In this document: positions 28,059-34,443 of the stretch, one piece after another
How positions within the stretch are numbered: position 1 is the stretch's first letter
Layout of the letters: each line of letters opens with the position of its first letter
Source of the DNA: an uncultured Ruminococcus sp.
GTDB taxonomy: Bacteria > Bacillota > Clostridia > Oscillospirales > Acutalibacteraceae
Length of the DNA stretch: 34,443 bases
Direction: 5' to 3'
NCBI GenBank assembly: GCA_902793125.1
Contig: CADBCC010000015.1
Location: 1-34,443, forward strand
Position numbers and translations under genes: made by a program
Notes under the pieces: model-generated
What the model saw: only the letters and a program-made list of their open reading frames with translations
Databases searched by the model: none
What the model was told of the DNA's origin: nothing

Positions 28059-28425
28059 GGCTTTCAAGTACATAATACCAAATATTCCGCCGAGTAATAA
28101 CAAGTATATCGGGCGAGAAAATCGCTTTGAATATCAAGATGTAAAACAATCGTGGGCGGAGCTTGTCAAACTGTTTTGTAGACCAAAACCGCAAAAGCCG
28201 TTAGATAAAAGCATTGTGTTTTTAATTTATTATTTCCCTGACAGGCGGCGACGTGATCCCGATAATTACAGCGGAAAAATGATTTTAGACGGCTTGGTAC
28301 GGTCAGGAATTATCAAGGACGACAGCTTTAATTGTATTCGTCTTTTCCTCGACGGCAGGTACGACAAGGACAACCCCCGAACAGAAATAATTATAAAGGA
28401 GATTAATCAATGGAAAGATCAATAA
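28045..28425 (+). CDS. rusA: RusA-family Holliday junction resolvase
   Basis: This 126-aa endonuclease has the RusA signature RRRRDPDNYSGKMILDGLVR, with D71, D73, N74 and K78, and a further acidic D92 in IIKDDSFN. It starts with IPNIPPSNNKYIG, typical of the family. It resolves four-way junctions produced during phage recombination. AAGGA precedes the ATG, and it overlaps both neighbours. Confidence 0.92.
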   Translation: MQEAKAFKYIIPNIPPSNNKYIGRENRFEYQDVKQSWAELVKLFCRPKPQKPLDKSIVFLIYYFPDRRRRDPDNYSGKMILDGLVRSGIIKDDSFNCIRLFLDGRYDKDNPRTEIIIKEINQWKDQ

Positions 28426-29096
28426 TGCTTAACGCAGACGACGCAAAAAGGGACGTAGATGTTACGTTTTACAACGTGAACGGCGAAAAGGCGCTTATAC
28501 CGCTTTTACTCAACTTGATTGTTGACGCCGCCGAATATGTAGGCAAGCCGACAGGTGAATTTACAAGAGTGTTGATAAAAGCTATCAATTCACAACTCCC
28601 CGTGTGCGGCGAGCCTGATACAGCCGAGGTATCAGAGGACAAGCCTACCGTAGAGAACAACGACGGCGGTTTTATCAAGATTTCATTTGATAAAAAGCCT
28701 GAAAAAGCAGGAGTTGAGGTTAAATACGACCTTGAAGAACACAATGTAAGCGCCGACGCCGAGCTTAATGTGCTTAACCTGTTTGTATCGCACTTAATCA
28801 ACACAAGAAAACTTCCCGTCCCTATGGTTTTGTTTGCGGTATCAAAGGCAATCGACAAGGACGCTAAAATACTCAATTTAGACGATACCGACTGTGACAA
28901 CGACACCTGCGCCGACTGTGAAAACTGTTGCGATAAGTCAACGGAAGTCAAGGCGAGCGAGGATATACCCTGTACACCTTACGGCGCAGAAGCTAAGGAC
29001 TGCGGCGAGTGTCAGCCTGAGTACAAAGGCGAACCGAGAACACCTACAAATTTACGATCAACAGGTGATACCGAAGTAATCGGCGACACTCCGTAA
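28410..29096 (+). CDS. Hypothetical phage protein with Cys cluster
   Basis: This is a 228-aa acidic protein. The N-terminal half (about 1-150) is soluble alpha/beta, and the rest is low-complexity. A Cys-rich segment (DCDNDTCADCENCCDKS, then DCGECQ) at about 162-205 could bind metal. AAAGGAG precedes ATG 28410. I recognise no family. An in-frame ATG at 28425 (residue 6) is an alternative start. Confidence 0.75.
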   Translation: MERSIMLNADDAKRDVDVTFYNVNGEKALIPLLLNLIVDAAEYVGKPTGEFTRVLIKAINSQLPVCGEPDTAEVSEDKPTVENNDGGFIKISFDKKPEKAGVEVKYDLEEHNVSADAELNVLNLFVSHLINTRKLPVPMVLFAVSKAIDKDAKILNLDDTDCDNDTCADCENCCDKSTEVKASEDIPCTPYGAEAKDCGECQPEYKGEPRTPTNLRSTGDTEVIGDTP

Positions 29097-29121
29097 AACA
29101 AAACGATAAGGAGAAAAATCT

Positions 29122-29505
29122 ATGGCACAAAAAGTCAAAAGTATTATTGACTTTGGCGGCGGCGAAATTGTGGATCGTATCAATTACGAAATGGCAAAAG
29201 TCGTTGACAATATCAATAATCCGAACACAGACGAAAAGCCCCGAAAAATCACCGTCGAAATCAAGCTGACACCTAAGAATAACCGCAAAACCGTTGAAAT
29301 GAATACAAGCGTAAAAAGCAAATTAAGTCCGATTAACTCGGTAAGTACGGCTATGGTTATACAGTCCGACGACACAAAAGTTTGTGCTTTTGAGGCGGAC
29401 GGCTTAGGTGACGGACAGATTGATATTTTCGGTGAAGTACATCAGGTCAAGTTTATTGAGCTTGGCAAAGACAAAATAAATATAGGCGAAAGCGAGGATA
29501 AATAA
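29122..29505 (+). CDS. Replication-terminator-like phage protein
   Basis: This 127-aa protein has the pattern of phage proteins annotated as replication terminator protein: an RINYEMAKVVDNINNPNTDE-like helix followed by DEKPRKITVEIKLTPKNNRK and a beta-rich second half. The name comes from annotation practice, and a true terminator function is not established. AAGGAG precedes ATG 29122. It abuts the DUF2303 gene directly. Confidence 0.7.
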   Translation: MAQKVKSIIDFGGGEIVDRINYEMAKVVDNINNPNTDEKPRKITVEIKLTPKNNRKTVEMNTSVKSKLSPINSVSTAMVIQSDDTKVCAFEADGLGDGQIDIFGEVHQVKFIELGKDKINIGESEDK

Positions 29506-30222
29506 ATGTTAAACAATTTAGTGTGCGACATTAAAGAACTTTGCGAGAAGGCGAGCGAAGTTAAGGAAATCGACGGAAAACATTTTTCTGTTAGTCGTTA
29601 TTTTGAAATTGATACAAAAGACAGGGCGGAAACATTACCGTTTTCAGATTTAAGCAGTATCGTCCCGATCATCAAAAACGAGCTTAAGGAATACGACTTA
29701 CCGCTTTATGTTGTTGTCAACGACTATAACGAGGTTTGTGTTGTTACAAGTCTTGACGCCGACAGAGAAAGAGAGCGTCCCTATCTTGTGAAATACGACG
29801 CTCAGTCTTTTAGGTTTAATAGTTGGCTGACGTTTGAGGAATTTGTTATTGCTTTACGTTCAAAATTTGTAGAGAACGAGGACACGGCAGAGCTTCTTTC
29901 TTTCCTTAAATGTATTACAAACAGCGCAAGCGTAAGTACACAGGACGACGGTATTTCTCAGCGAGTATCAAGCGTTAAGGGGACATCAGGATATAAGGAA
30001 ACCGCACCGATCAGGCGGCTTGCCCCTTTCCGCACATTCTCAGAAATCGAACAGCCGACAAGTGAGTTTTTATTCCGTATTAAAGACAACGGAGAGTTAT
30101 TCGCTTTGTTTGAAGCGGACGGCGGAGCGTGGAAAAAACTTGCAAAAGACAACATAAAAGCATATTACGAAAAGACTTTTGCTAACGAAATTAACGACGG
30201 AAAAATTATAATTCTGAGTTAA
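29506..30222 (+). CDS. DUF2303 phage protein
   Basis: This 238-aa protein shows the DUF2303 landmarks: a conserved FVIALRSKFV helix, ISQRVSSVKGTSG near residue 150, and a C-terminal LAPFRTFSEIEQPTSEFLFR followed by FEADGGAWKKLA. The function is unknown; such genes sit in replication regions of Firmicutes and Proteobacteria phages. It begins directly after the stop of the preceding gene, so the two are co-translated. Confidence 0.85.
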   Translation: MLNNLVCDIKELCEKASEVKEIDGKHFSVSRYFEIDTKDRAETLPFSDLSSIVPIIKNELKEYDLPLYVVVNDYNEVCVVTSLDADRERERPYLVKYDAQSFRFNSWLTFEEFVIALRSKFVENEDTAELLSFLKCITNSASVSTQDDGISQRVSSVKGTSGYKETAPIRRLAPFRTFSEIEQPTSEFLFRIKDNGELFALFEADGGAWKKLAKDNIKAYYEKTFANEINDGKIIILS

Positions 30223-30287
30223 ATAATTGCAGGGCGGCGGCTTCCGTCCGTCGCCTTGCACACAGCCGCCGAAAAGGAGAAAAAACT

Positions 30288-30911
30288 ATGAGTAGTAAAC
30301 CTAAATGCTTTTTGGTTCGGCTCGATACAGCGGAGATAGTGGAAAGGCTTTCCGATAGTGAGGCAGGACAGCTTTTTAAGGCGCTGTATAAATATTCCGC
30401 TGACGGTGAAAAACCGAGCTTTGACAGCGCCGCACCCGACATAGCGTTTTTGACCTTCCGAAAGGATATTGACTATAACATCAAGGAATACGAACGCAGG
30501 AGCGAGATTAACCGAGCTAACGGGCGAAAAGGTGGCGCACCAAAGGGAAACCGCAACGCTCAGAAGGCGGCTGATAAACCCGAAAAAACCAAAGAAGAAA
30601 AGCCGACAGCCGATTACAAAGCGGAGGTTGCCGAGATTATAGAATATCTCAACCTAAAGGCAAAGACAAACTATAGACCGAACTCAAAGACAGCAAAAAA
30701 ACATATCATAGCGAGGTTAAACGAGGGTTTTACAGTAGCGGAGTTTAAGAAGGCTATCGACAACAAGGTTAAGGAGTGGAAGGACACCGAATACGCTAAA
30801 TACTTACGACCTGAAACCCTGTTTAGCTCAAAGTTTGAAAGCTATTTAAACACGCCGAGAAAAGAGCGTAAAGCCTCTTTCGATATTGACGAGTTAATGA
30901 AAATTAAATAA
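30288..30911 (+). CDS. DUF6291 / conserved phage C-terminal (Phg_2220_C) replication-type protein
   Basis: This 207-aa protein has two parts. Residues about 1-75 fit DUF6291 (LSDSEAGQLFKALYKYSADG, ERRSEINRANGRKGGAPKGN). A Lys/Glu-rich linker leads to a Phg_2220_C-type domain at about 108-190 (EIIEYLNLKAKTNYRPNSKT, LRPETLFSSKFESYLN). Proteins with this C-terminal domain are often replication-initiator or DnaD-like. AAAGGAG precedes ATG 30288. The 65-nt gap before it contains a GC-rich stem (GGCGGCGGC region) that I do not call a terminator. Confidence 0.82.
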   Translation: MSSKPKCFLVRLDTAEIVERLSDSEAGQLFKALYKYSADGEKPSFDSAAPDIAFLTFRKDIDYNIKEYERRSEINRANGRKGGAPKGNRNAQKAADKPEKTKEEKPTADYKAEVAEIIEYLNLKAKTNYRPNSKTAKKHIIARLNEGFTVAEFKKAIDNKVKEWKDTEYAKYLRPETLFSSKFESYLNTPRKERKASFDIDELMKIK

Positions 30912-30927
30912 CAAGGAGCAGTACATA

Positions 30928-31098
30928 ATGAAAAATAAATGCTACACCAAAAAGCAAAAGAAAAGTAGTCGCTTTTATTCATCAAGGCAGGGACTACACA
31001 ATATGCAGAGATACAAAAACGCTCGTCCTGAGCGCCGAGTATTCAGGAGAGCAAGACGAGGCTTTTTTAGTAGGCTTTTCGGCTTAAAAGGTTACTAA
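30928..31098 (+). CDS. Small highly basic phage protein
   Basis: This is a 56-aa protein starting MKNKCYTKKQKKSSRFYSSR. About 22 of the 56 residues are Lys or Arg, mostly Arg-rich in the second half (ARPERRVFRRARRGFFSRLF). AAGGAG precedes ATG 30928 by 8 nt. Its stop codon overlaps the MT-A70 start (TAATG). It probably binds nucleic acid. No family is recognised. Confidence 0.65.
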   Translation: MKNKCYTKKQKKSSRFYSSRQGLHNMQRYKNARPERRVFRRARRGFFSRLFGLKGY

Positions 31099-31646
31099 TG
31101 AGCGTAATTGATATTCTACATACCGACAGGAAGTACAACATAATCTACGCCGATCCTCCGTGGCAGTATAACGATAAAGGTTGTAACGGTAACGCTGAAA
31201 AGCATTACAGCACAATGAAACTCGCTGACATTTGCGAGCTTCCCGTTAAGGACTTAGCCGCCGAAGATTGCGTATTGTTTCTTTGGGCTACATACCCAAT
31301 GCTCGAAAATGCCTTAAAGGTAATTAAAAGTTGGGGCTTTCGATATAAGACGCTCGGCTTCCAATGGATAAAAACGAACAAGCGTTCGGGGGGGTACTTC
31401 TTCGGTACGGGACAATGGACGAGAGGCAATACCGAGGCTTGTTTATTGGCAATCAAAGGAAAGCCGCATAAATTCAAGCAAAATAACGGTATTTCGCAAA
31501 TTATTGAAGCCCCCGTCGGTAGACATTCGAGTAAACCGCTTATCGTTCGGGATAAAATAACAGCTCTTTTAGGTGAGTTGCCGAGGATCGAGTTATTCGC
31601 CCGTGAGCAAGCGGACGGTTGGGACTGTTGGGGCGACGAGGTATAA
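31098..31646 (+). CDS. MT-A70-family DNA N6-adenine methyltransferase
   Basis: This 182-aa enzyme carries the catalytic motif DPPW at residues 19-22 (IIYADPPWQYND), an LFLWATYPMLENALKVIKSW helix and a FGTGQWTRGNTEACLLAIKG segment, as in phage MT-A70 proteins. These methylate adenine N6, often protecting phage DNA from host restriction. A run of seven G (31388-31394) lies within the coding sequence. A D12-type adenine methyltransferase follows 310 nt later. Confidence 0.93.
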   Translation: MSVIDILHTDRKYNIIYADPPWQYNDKGCNGNAEKHYSTMKLADICELPVKDLAAEDCVLFLWATYPMLENALKVIKSWGFRYKTLGFQWIKTNKRSGGYFFGTGQWTRGNTEACLLAIKGKPHKFKQNNGISQIIEAPVGRHSSKPLIVRDKITALLGELPRIELFAREQADGWDCWGDEV

Positions 31647-31647
31647 A

Positions 31648-31938
31648 ATGAACAACTTTTTTATTATTCGTTTTTGGAGTATGGACGGTTGGTGTTACAT
31701 AAAACACGGCGACAAGACAAGAAAACGGGTAAATATAAAGAACATAACGCTTGACCGTCGGGACGCTCAGGTGTTCAACAGCGAAAGAGCCTGTATTAGA
31801 AAAATACGGCAGTTATCAAAATCAAAGTTTGTTAATGTCCCGAAAGACGTTTACAAATACAGCGTTGAGGAATACACAGATTATTTAAGCTCGGAAACAC
31901 GGACAGTAAGGGGCTATAACACCCTTAACGACTTATAA
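31648..31938 (+). CDS. Hypothetical phage protein
   Basis: This is a 96-aa basic protein (MNNFFIIRFWSMDGWCYIKH, then RKIRQLSKSKFVNVPKDVYK). ATG 31648, with GAGGT just upstream, lies 1 nt after the MT-A70 stop; longer versions would run back into that gene. The family is not recognised. Position suggests a role with the methyltransferases. Confidence 0.7.
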   Translation: MNNFFIIRFWSMDGWCYIKHGDKTRKRVNIKNITLDRRDAQVFNSERACIRKIRQLSKSKFVNVPKDVYKYSVEEYTDYLSSETRTVRGYNTLNDL

Positions 31939-31955
31939 GGGAGGTATATATAGAT

Positions 31956-32768
31956 TTGCATTATATGGGCGGTAAAAGCCGCATAGCACGAAGGTTAGCG
32001 GAGGTAATAGTTGATGATGTATCAGGGCGGCAAGGATCACATAGCGGTAGAAATATCGCAGGTGATAAAAATTCACACGGGGGGGGTACGCTCCGCTGTT
32101 TAGTGTCCCTCTTTTGCGGTAGCTGCTCGGTTGAAAGTAAGCTGACATATTTTGAGCGTCGCATTTGTAACGATAAGCACCATTACTTAATTGAAATGTT
32201 CAAAGGTGTACAGAACGGTTACGAATTGCCCGAAAATATCAGCGAGGAAGAATACCAAAGCATAAGGAATAACAAAGACGCCGACAAGGTGTTGACGGGC
32301 TTTGTGGGGTTCGCTTGTAGCTTTGGTGGTAAGTGGTTCGGTGGATATGCGAGGGACAAGAAATGCAACCGCAACTATGCTGAGGTTGGAAAACGATCCC
32401 TTCTTAGAGATATGGCGACAATGCAGGACGTTGAGTTTATCAACAAGGACTATCGGGACGTTGAACTTCCTGCAGGTTGCGTGATATACGCCGATCCGCC
32501 TTACGCAAATACAACAGGCTATGGTAACGAGAAATTCGACAGTAAAGCGTTTTGGGAATACGCACGGGAGGTTAGCAAAGACCATTTAATGTACATATCC
32601 GAACAGACCGCTCCCGACGACTTTGTAGCAATATGGGAAGTCCCGTTTAGGCGTACTCTTGACCGAAACAAAGACAATCAGTTTATAGTTACGGAAAAGC
32701 TGTTTATACATAAATCACTTGTTGAAAAGCTCGCCGAGCCGATATATAAACAAATGACACTTTTTTAA
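31956..32768 (+). CDS. D12-class (Dam-like) DNA adenine methyltransferase, start region ambiguous at a G8 tract
   Basis: The catalytic body is clear: motif I region SLFCGSCSVESKL (F53 in this numbering) and the D180-P-P-Y183 motif in IYADPPYANT. It probably methylates adenine N6. The annotated frame starts at TTG 31956 (10 nt after GGGAGG at 31940-31945), reads YMGGKSRIARRLAEVI, and then crosses about 22 residues of doubtful sequence (DVSGRQGSHSGRNIAGDKNS) before motif I. A second family-like start, MMYQGGKDHIAVEISQVI, lies in another frame at ATG 32014 with a strong GGAGG (32000-32004), but it stops at TAG 32101-32103. A run of eight G (32079-32086) separates the two; one extra G would join the second start to the catalytic body. 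The window may hold a phase variant or a homopolymer error. Confidence 0.85.
   Translation: MHYMGGKSRIARRLAEVIVDDVSGRQGSHSGRNIAGDKNSHGGGTLRCLVSLFCGSCSVESKLTYFERRICNDKHHYLIEMFKGVQNGYELPENISEEEYQSIRNNKDADKVLTGFVGFACSFGGKWFGGYARDKKCNRNYAEVGKRSLLRDMATMQDVEFINKDYRDVELPAGCVIYADPPYANTTGYGNEKFDSKAFWEYAREVSKDHLMYISEQTAPDDFVAIWEVPFRRTLDRNKDNQFIVTEKLFIHKSLVEKLAEPIYKQMTLF
32079..32086 (+). other. G8 homopolymer tract in the adenine methyltransferase gene
   Basis: Eight consecutive G bases lie just before the catalytic core. G8 joins the upstream TTG start to the body, G9 would join the ATG 32014 start to the body, and G7 would join neither. Mononucleotide tracts of this length are prone to slippage. Confidence 0.7.
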
Positions 32769-32777
32769 GGAGATAAT

Positions 32778-33473
32778 ATGAAACCTATATACGAGCCGAA
32801 GGGTGCGGCGAAAGAATACGGCGACTATGCCTTGAATATATACACAGGCTGTCCGCACCGCTGTTATTACTGTTTCGCCCCGAGTGTGTTACACCGACAG
32901 CGTGACGTGTTTTATAATCACGTAGAGCCTCGGAAAAACATAGTCGAGGAAACACGCCGACAAATTGAACGTGAAGGTATTACAGGAAAGCTGATACACC
33001 TTTGTTTCACCTGTGATCCATATCCGACAGGGTACGATACAACGCCTACAAGGGAAATCATAAAGGCAGTAAAGGACAGCGGAAACAATGTGCAAATACT
33101 CACGAAGGGCGACGGTACAAGGGATTTTGACCTGCTCGATAGTGGGGATTGGTACGGGGTAACGCTTGACGGGACTTCAAGTAAACACAGGCGAGATAAT
33201 TATTATCTAATCGAGGACTTATACAAAGCTCAGGCTTTAGGTATAAAAACGTGGGTGTCTTTTGAGCCTGTTGTGAACGCAGGCGGAATAATAAAATACT
33301 TGCGGTTAGTCGCCCCGATAATTGACAAGGTTAAAATCGGTAAGCTGAATTACCACCCGTCCAACATTGATTGGGCGACATTTGGAAGAATGATTGAAAG
33401 AAACTGCCGAGAACTCGACGTTGATTACTATATCAAAGAGAGTTTACGGGCTGAAATGAACAAAGGGAGGTAA
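32778..33473 (+). CDS. Radical SAM protein (SplB-like), phage-encoded
   Basis: This 231-aa enzyme has the [4Fe-4S] motif C25-x3-C29-x2-C32 in YTGCPHRCYYCFAPS. The beginning (YEPKGAAKEYGDYALNIYTG) is typical of the SPL-like/Rv2578c-type radical SAM subgroup. Later segments are LIHLCFTCDPYPTGYDTTPT and KTWVSFEPVVNAGG. The substrate is unknown. Next to two DNA methyltransferases, a role in nucleic-acid modification is tempting but unproven. AAGGAG precedes ATG 32778. Confidence 0.9.
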   Translation: MKPIYEPKGAAKEYGDYALNIYTGCPHRCYYCFAPSVLHRQRDVFYNHVEPRKNIVEETRRQIEREGITGKLIHLCFTCDPYPTGYDTTPTREIIKAVKDSGNNVQILTKGDGTRDFDLLDSGDWYGVTLDGTSSKHRRDNYYLIEDLYKAQALGIKTWVSFEPVVNAGGIIKYLRLVAPIIDKVKIGKLNYHPSNIDWATFGRMIERNCRELDVDYYIKESLRAEMNKGR

Positions 33474-33475
33474 CA

Positions 33476-33832
33476 ATGGAAAACACAACAGTTTATGTAC
33501 ATTACTACGGTAAGCGTTATTTTGGTGATAAAGAAATCACTCTGCACGTCAATCCTGTTGAGGTGATAGAAACCGAACAGCAGTATAGGACGATTGACCG
33601 TAAAAGCAGTTTGGTTGACAGACAGAAAATTGATAAAGTCAGAACCGAAAAGCTGATACGGGAGTTTGGGCGTTTTTATTACATATCGAAAAACAACGAT
33701 TTACAGGAGTTTAAGCGTCTGATCTTAGAGAATATCGCCGAGAGGAAAGCGGATTTACAGAAGAAAAATCATATCCTTGAACAAGAGAAAAGCACGATAA
33801 TAGCGAGGTTCGAGCAGGAGGGCGTTATATGA
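33476..33832 (+). CDS. Hypothetical phage protein
   Basis: This 118-aa protein has a beta-rich start (MENTTVYVHYYGKRYFGDKE) and a C-terminal coiled-coil (about 80-115, KADLQKKNHILEQEKSTIIA). GGGAGG precedes ATG 33476. It overlaps the next gene by 4 nt (ATGA). The family is not recognised. Confidence 0.72.
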   Translation: MENTTVYVHYYGKRYFGDKEITLHVNPVEVIETEQQYRTIDRKSSLVDRQKIDKVRTEKLIREFGRFYYISKNNDLQEFKRLILENIAERKADLQKKNHILEQEKSTIIARFEQEGVI

Positions 33833-34029
33833 ATAACGTCCCACTTAAAGAAGAATTTAACGACGTTACAGATCGTGACGTTTGTTTGAGAGAAAAAGCC
33901 CGTCAAATAGCCCTTACGCCTTGCGCTTGCAAATTTTGCGATAACAACAAACCCTATCTTCTTGTTTGTAATAGACAATGTATACAGGGTATATTTGAAC
34001 ACCTGAGAAAGCAGGCGGCGGAATGTTAG
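33829..34029 (+). CDS. Small Cys-rich hypothetical phage protein
   Basis: This 66-aa protein has five cysteines in its second half (PCACKFCDNNKPYLLVCNRQ, C), with spacing that suggests a zinc-binding fold. It has an ATGA overlap upstream and a 7-nt overlap downstream. The family is not recognised. Confidence 0.7.
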   Translation: MNNVPLKEEFNDVTDRDVCLREKARQIALTPCACKFCDNNKPYLLVCNRQCIQGIFEHLRKQAAEC

Positions 34030-34379
34030 GCGGTACACCAAAAAGAAAGGTCTCGGAAATTCTCGAAAAGTACGGCGAGAGTGTCGAAATAATTACTGAG
34101 GACGGATTTTCAAAGGACTATCAATACACAAAGGGATTTATTGATCCTTTGTATCACAGTAACAATCCGTATAAGCCGCTGACAGATTATCAAAAAGAGT
34201 TTTTTAGGCTTGTTATTCCTCCAAATGTTTTTACGAGGTGGTTTTGTATGAAAAGAACAACTGTTATCTGCAACGGCGAAAAATACGAGGTTAAAAAAAC
34301 AAACGAATACAAAGTAAAGAACGAGATTTTATACAAATGGGCGGTTTTACGCCTGCTGAAAGGAGAAAACAATGGATAA
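34023..34379 (+). CDS. Hypothetical phage protein, possible minor structural or head-completion type
   Basis: This 118-aa protein begins MLGGTPKRKVSEILEKYGES. The middle reads YTKGFIDPLYHSNNPYKPLT, a layout seen in small phage proteins near the head/connector region, but the match is not strong. A basic C-terminus follows. It overlaps the next gene by 8 nt. Function is uncertain. Confidence 0.65.
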   Translation: MLGGTPKRKVSEILEKYGESVEIITEDGFSKDYQYTKGFIDPLYHSNNPYKPLTDYQKEFFRLVIPPNVFTRWFCMKRTTVICNGEKYEVKKTNEYKVKNEILYKWAVLRLLKGENNG

Positions 34380-34443
34380 TGGATCAACAACACCTAAGCA
34401 CCTGTTACAGCAGTATAACGGCGCTATGGTAATTTTAGATAAC
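34372..34443 (+). CDS. Phage protein, N-terminal fragment at the window edge
   Basis: The frame from ATG 34372 (MDNGSTTPKHLLQQYNGAMV...) is open to the last base, and AAGGAGA lies about 7 nt upstream. Only 24 codons are visible, so the product cannot be identified. Confidence 0.55.
   Translation, partial: MDNGSTTPKHLLQQYNGAMVILDN

Noticed and set aside
28469-28951. A 160-aa Ser/Leu-rich minus-strand ORF
   Set aside because: It lies antisense to a phage early gene in a tightly packed plus-strand operon, with no ribosome binding site.

Overview
The window looks like a chromosomal segment of a low-GC gut Firmicute of the Oscillospiraceae, with a prophage occupying its right-hand 40 percent. 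The host part (about 1-19,740) encodes Gram-positive secreted proteins (signal peptides, BspA-type leucine-rich repeats, a subtilase, a lectin-like domain) that share a lysine-rich C-terminal module. It also encodes a secreted protein combining a dockerin with a starch-binding-type domain. That pairing is typical of Ruminococcus, particularly the amylosome-forming R. bromii group. The species is an inference; no rRNA or marker gene is present.

Layout of the host part. 1-6,540: end of a lectin-like-domain surface protein (probably a papain-family protease), a BspA-like LRR protein, and a large subtilisin-like protease with acidic inserts. 6,560-6,950: a putative structured RNA facing a tRNA-Thr/tRNA-Tyr pair across a shared terminator. 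7,083-13,404: small membrane proteins (DUF4190, DUF2752), a HAD phosphatase with a duplicated CmpB-type membrane protein, an HTH/vWA gene pair separated by 57-bp repeats and an attenuator-like hairpin, and a Cys-rich BclA-like protein. 13,460-17,640: dockerin metallophosphoesterase followed by nucleotidyltransferase, acylphosphatase and nitroreductase genes. 17,660-19,577: two gene remnants and two unrecognised proteins.

A second copy of the structured RNA, with matching helices and its own terminator, lies at 19,594-19,732. The prophage starts immediately after it: putative integrase arm sites, a tyrosine integrase on the minus strand, a roughly 300-bp array of GGTTGTTTT repeats, and a lysogeny module (170-aa protein, ImmA/IrrE protease and XRE repressor on the minus strand). 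A divergent operator region holds four 18-bp palindromes, two of which sit in the spacers of opposing promoters. From 23,270 rightward a tightly packed early operon runs to the window edge: DNA-binding proteins, DUF1351, Bet/RecT annealing protein, MBL-fold protein, SSB, RusA resolvase, replication-terminator-like protein, DUF2303, a DUF6291/Phg_2220_C-type protein, an MT-A70 methyltransferase, a D12-class adenine methyltransferase, a radical SAM protein and several small unknowns. Structural genes and the right attachment site lie outside the window.

The strongest leads are: (1) the duplicated structured RNA, one copy of which abuts the prophage; (2) a G8 tract in the D12 methyltransferase that decides which of two start regions, in different frames, is joined to the catalytic body; (3) the helically phased GGTTGTTTT array; and (4) the dockerin/starch-binding phosphoesterase.
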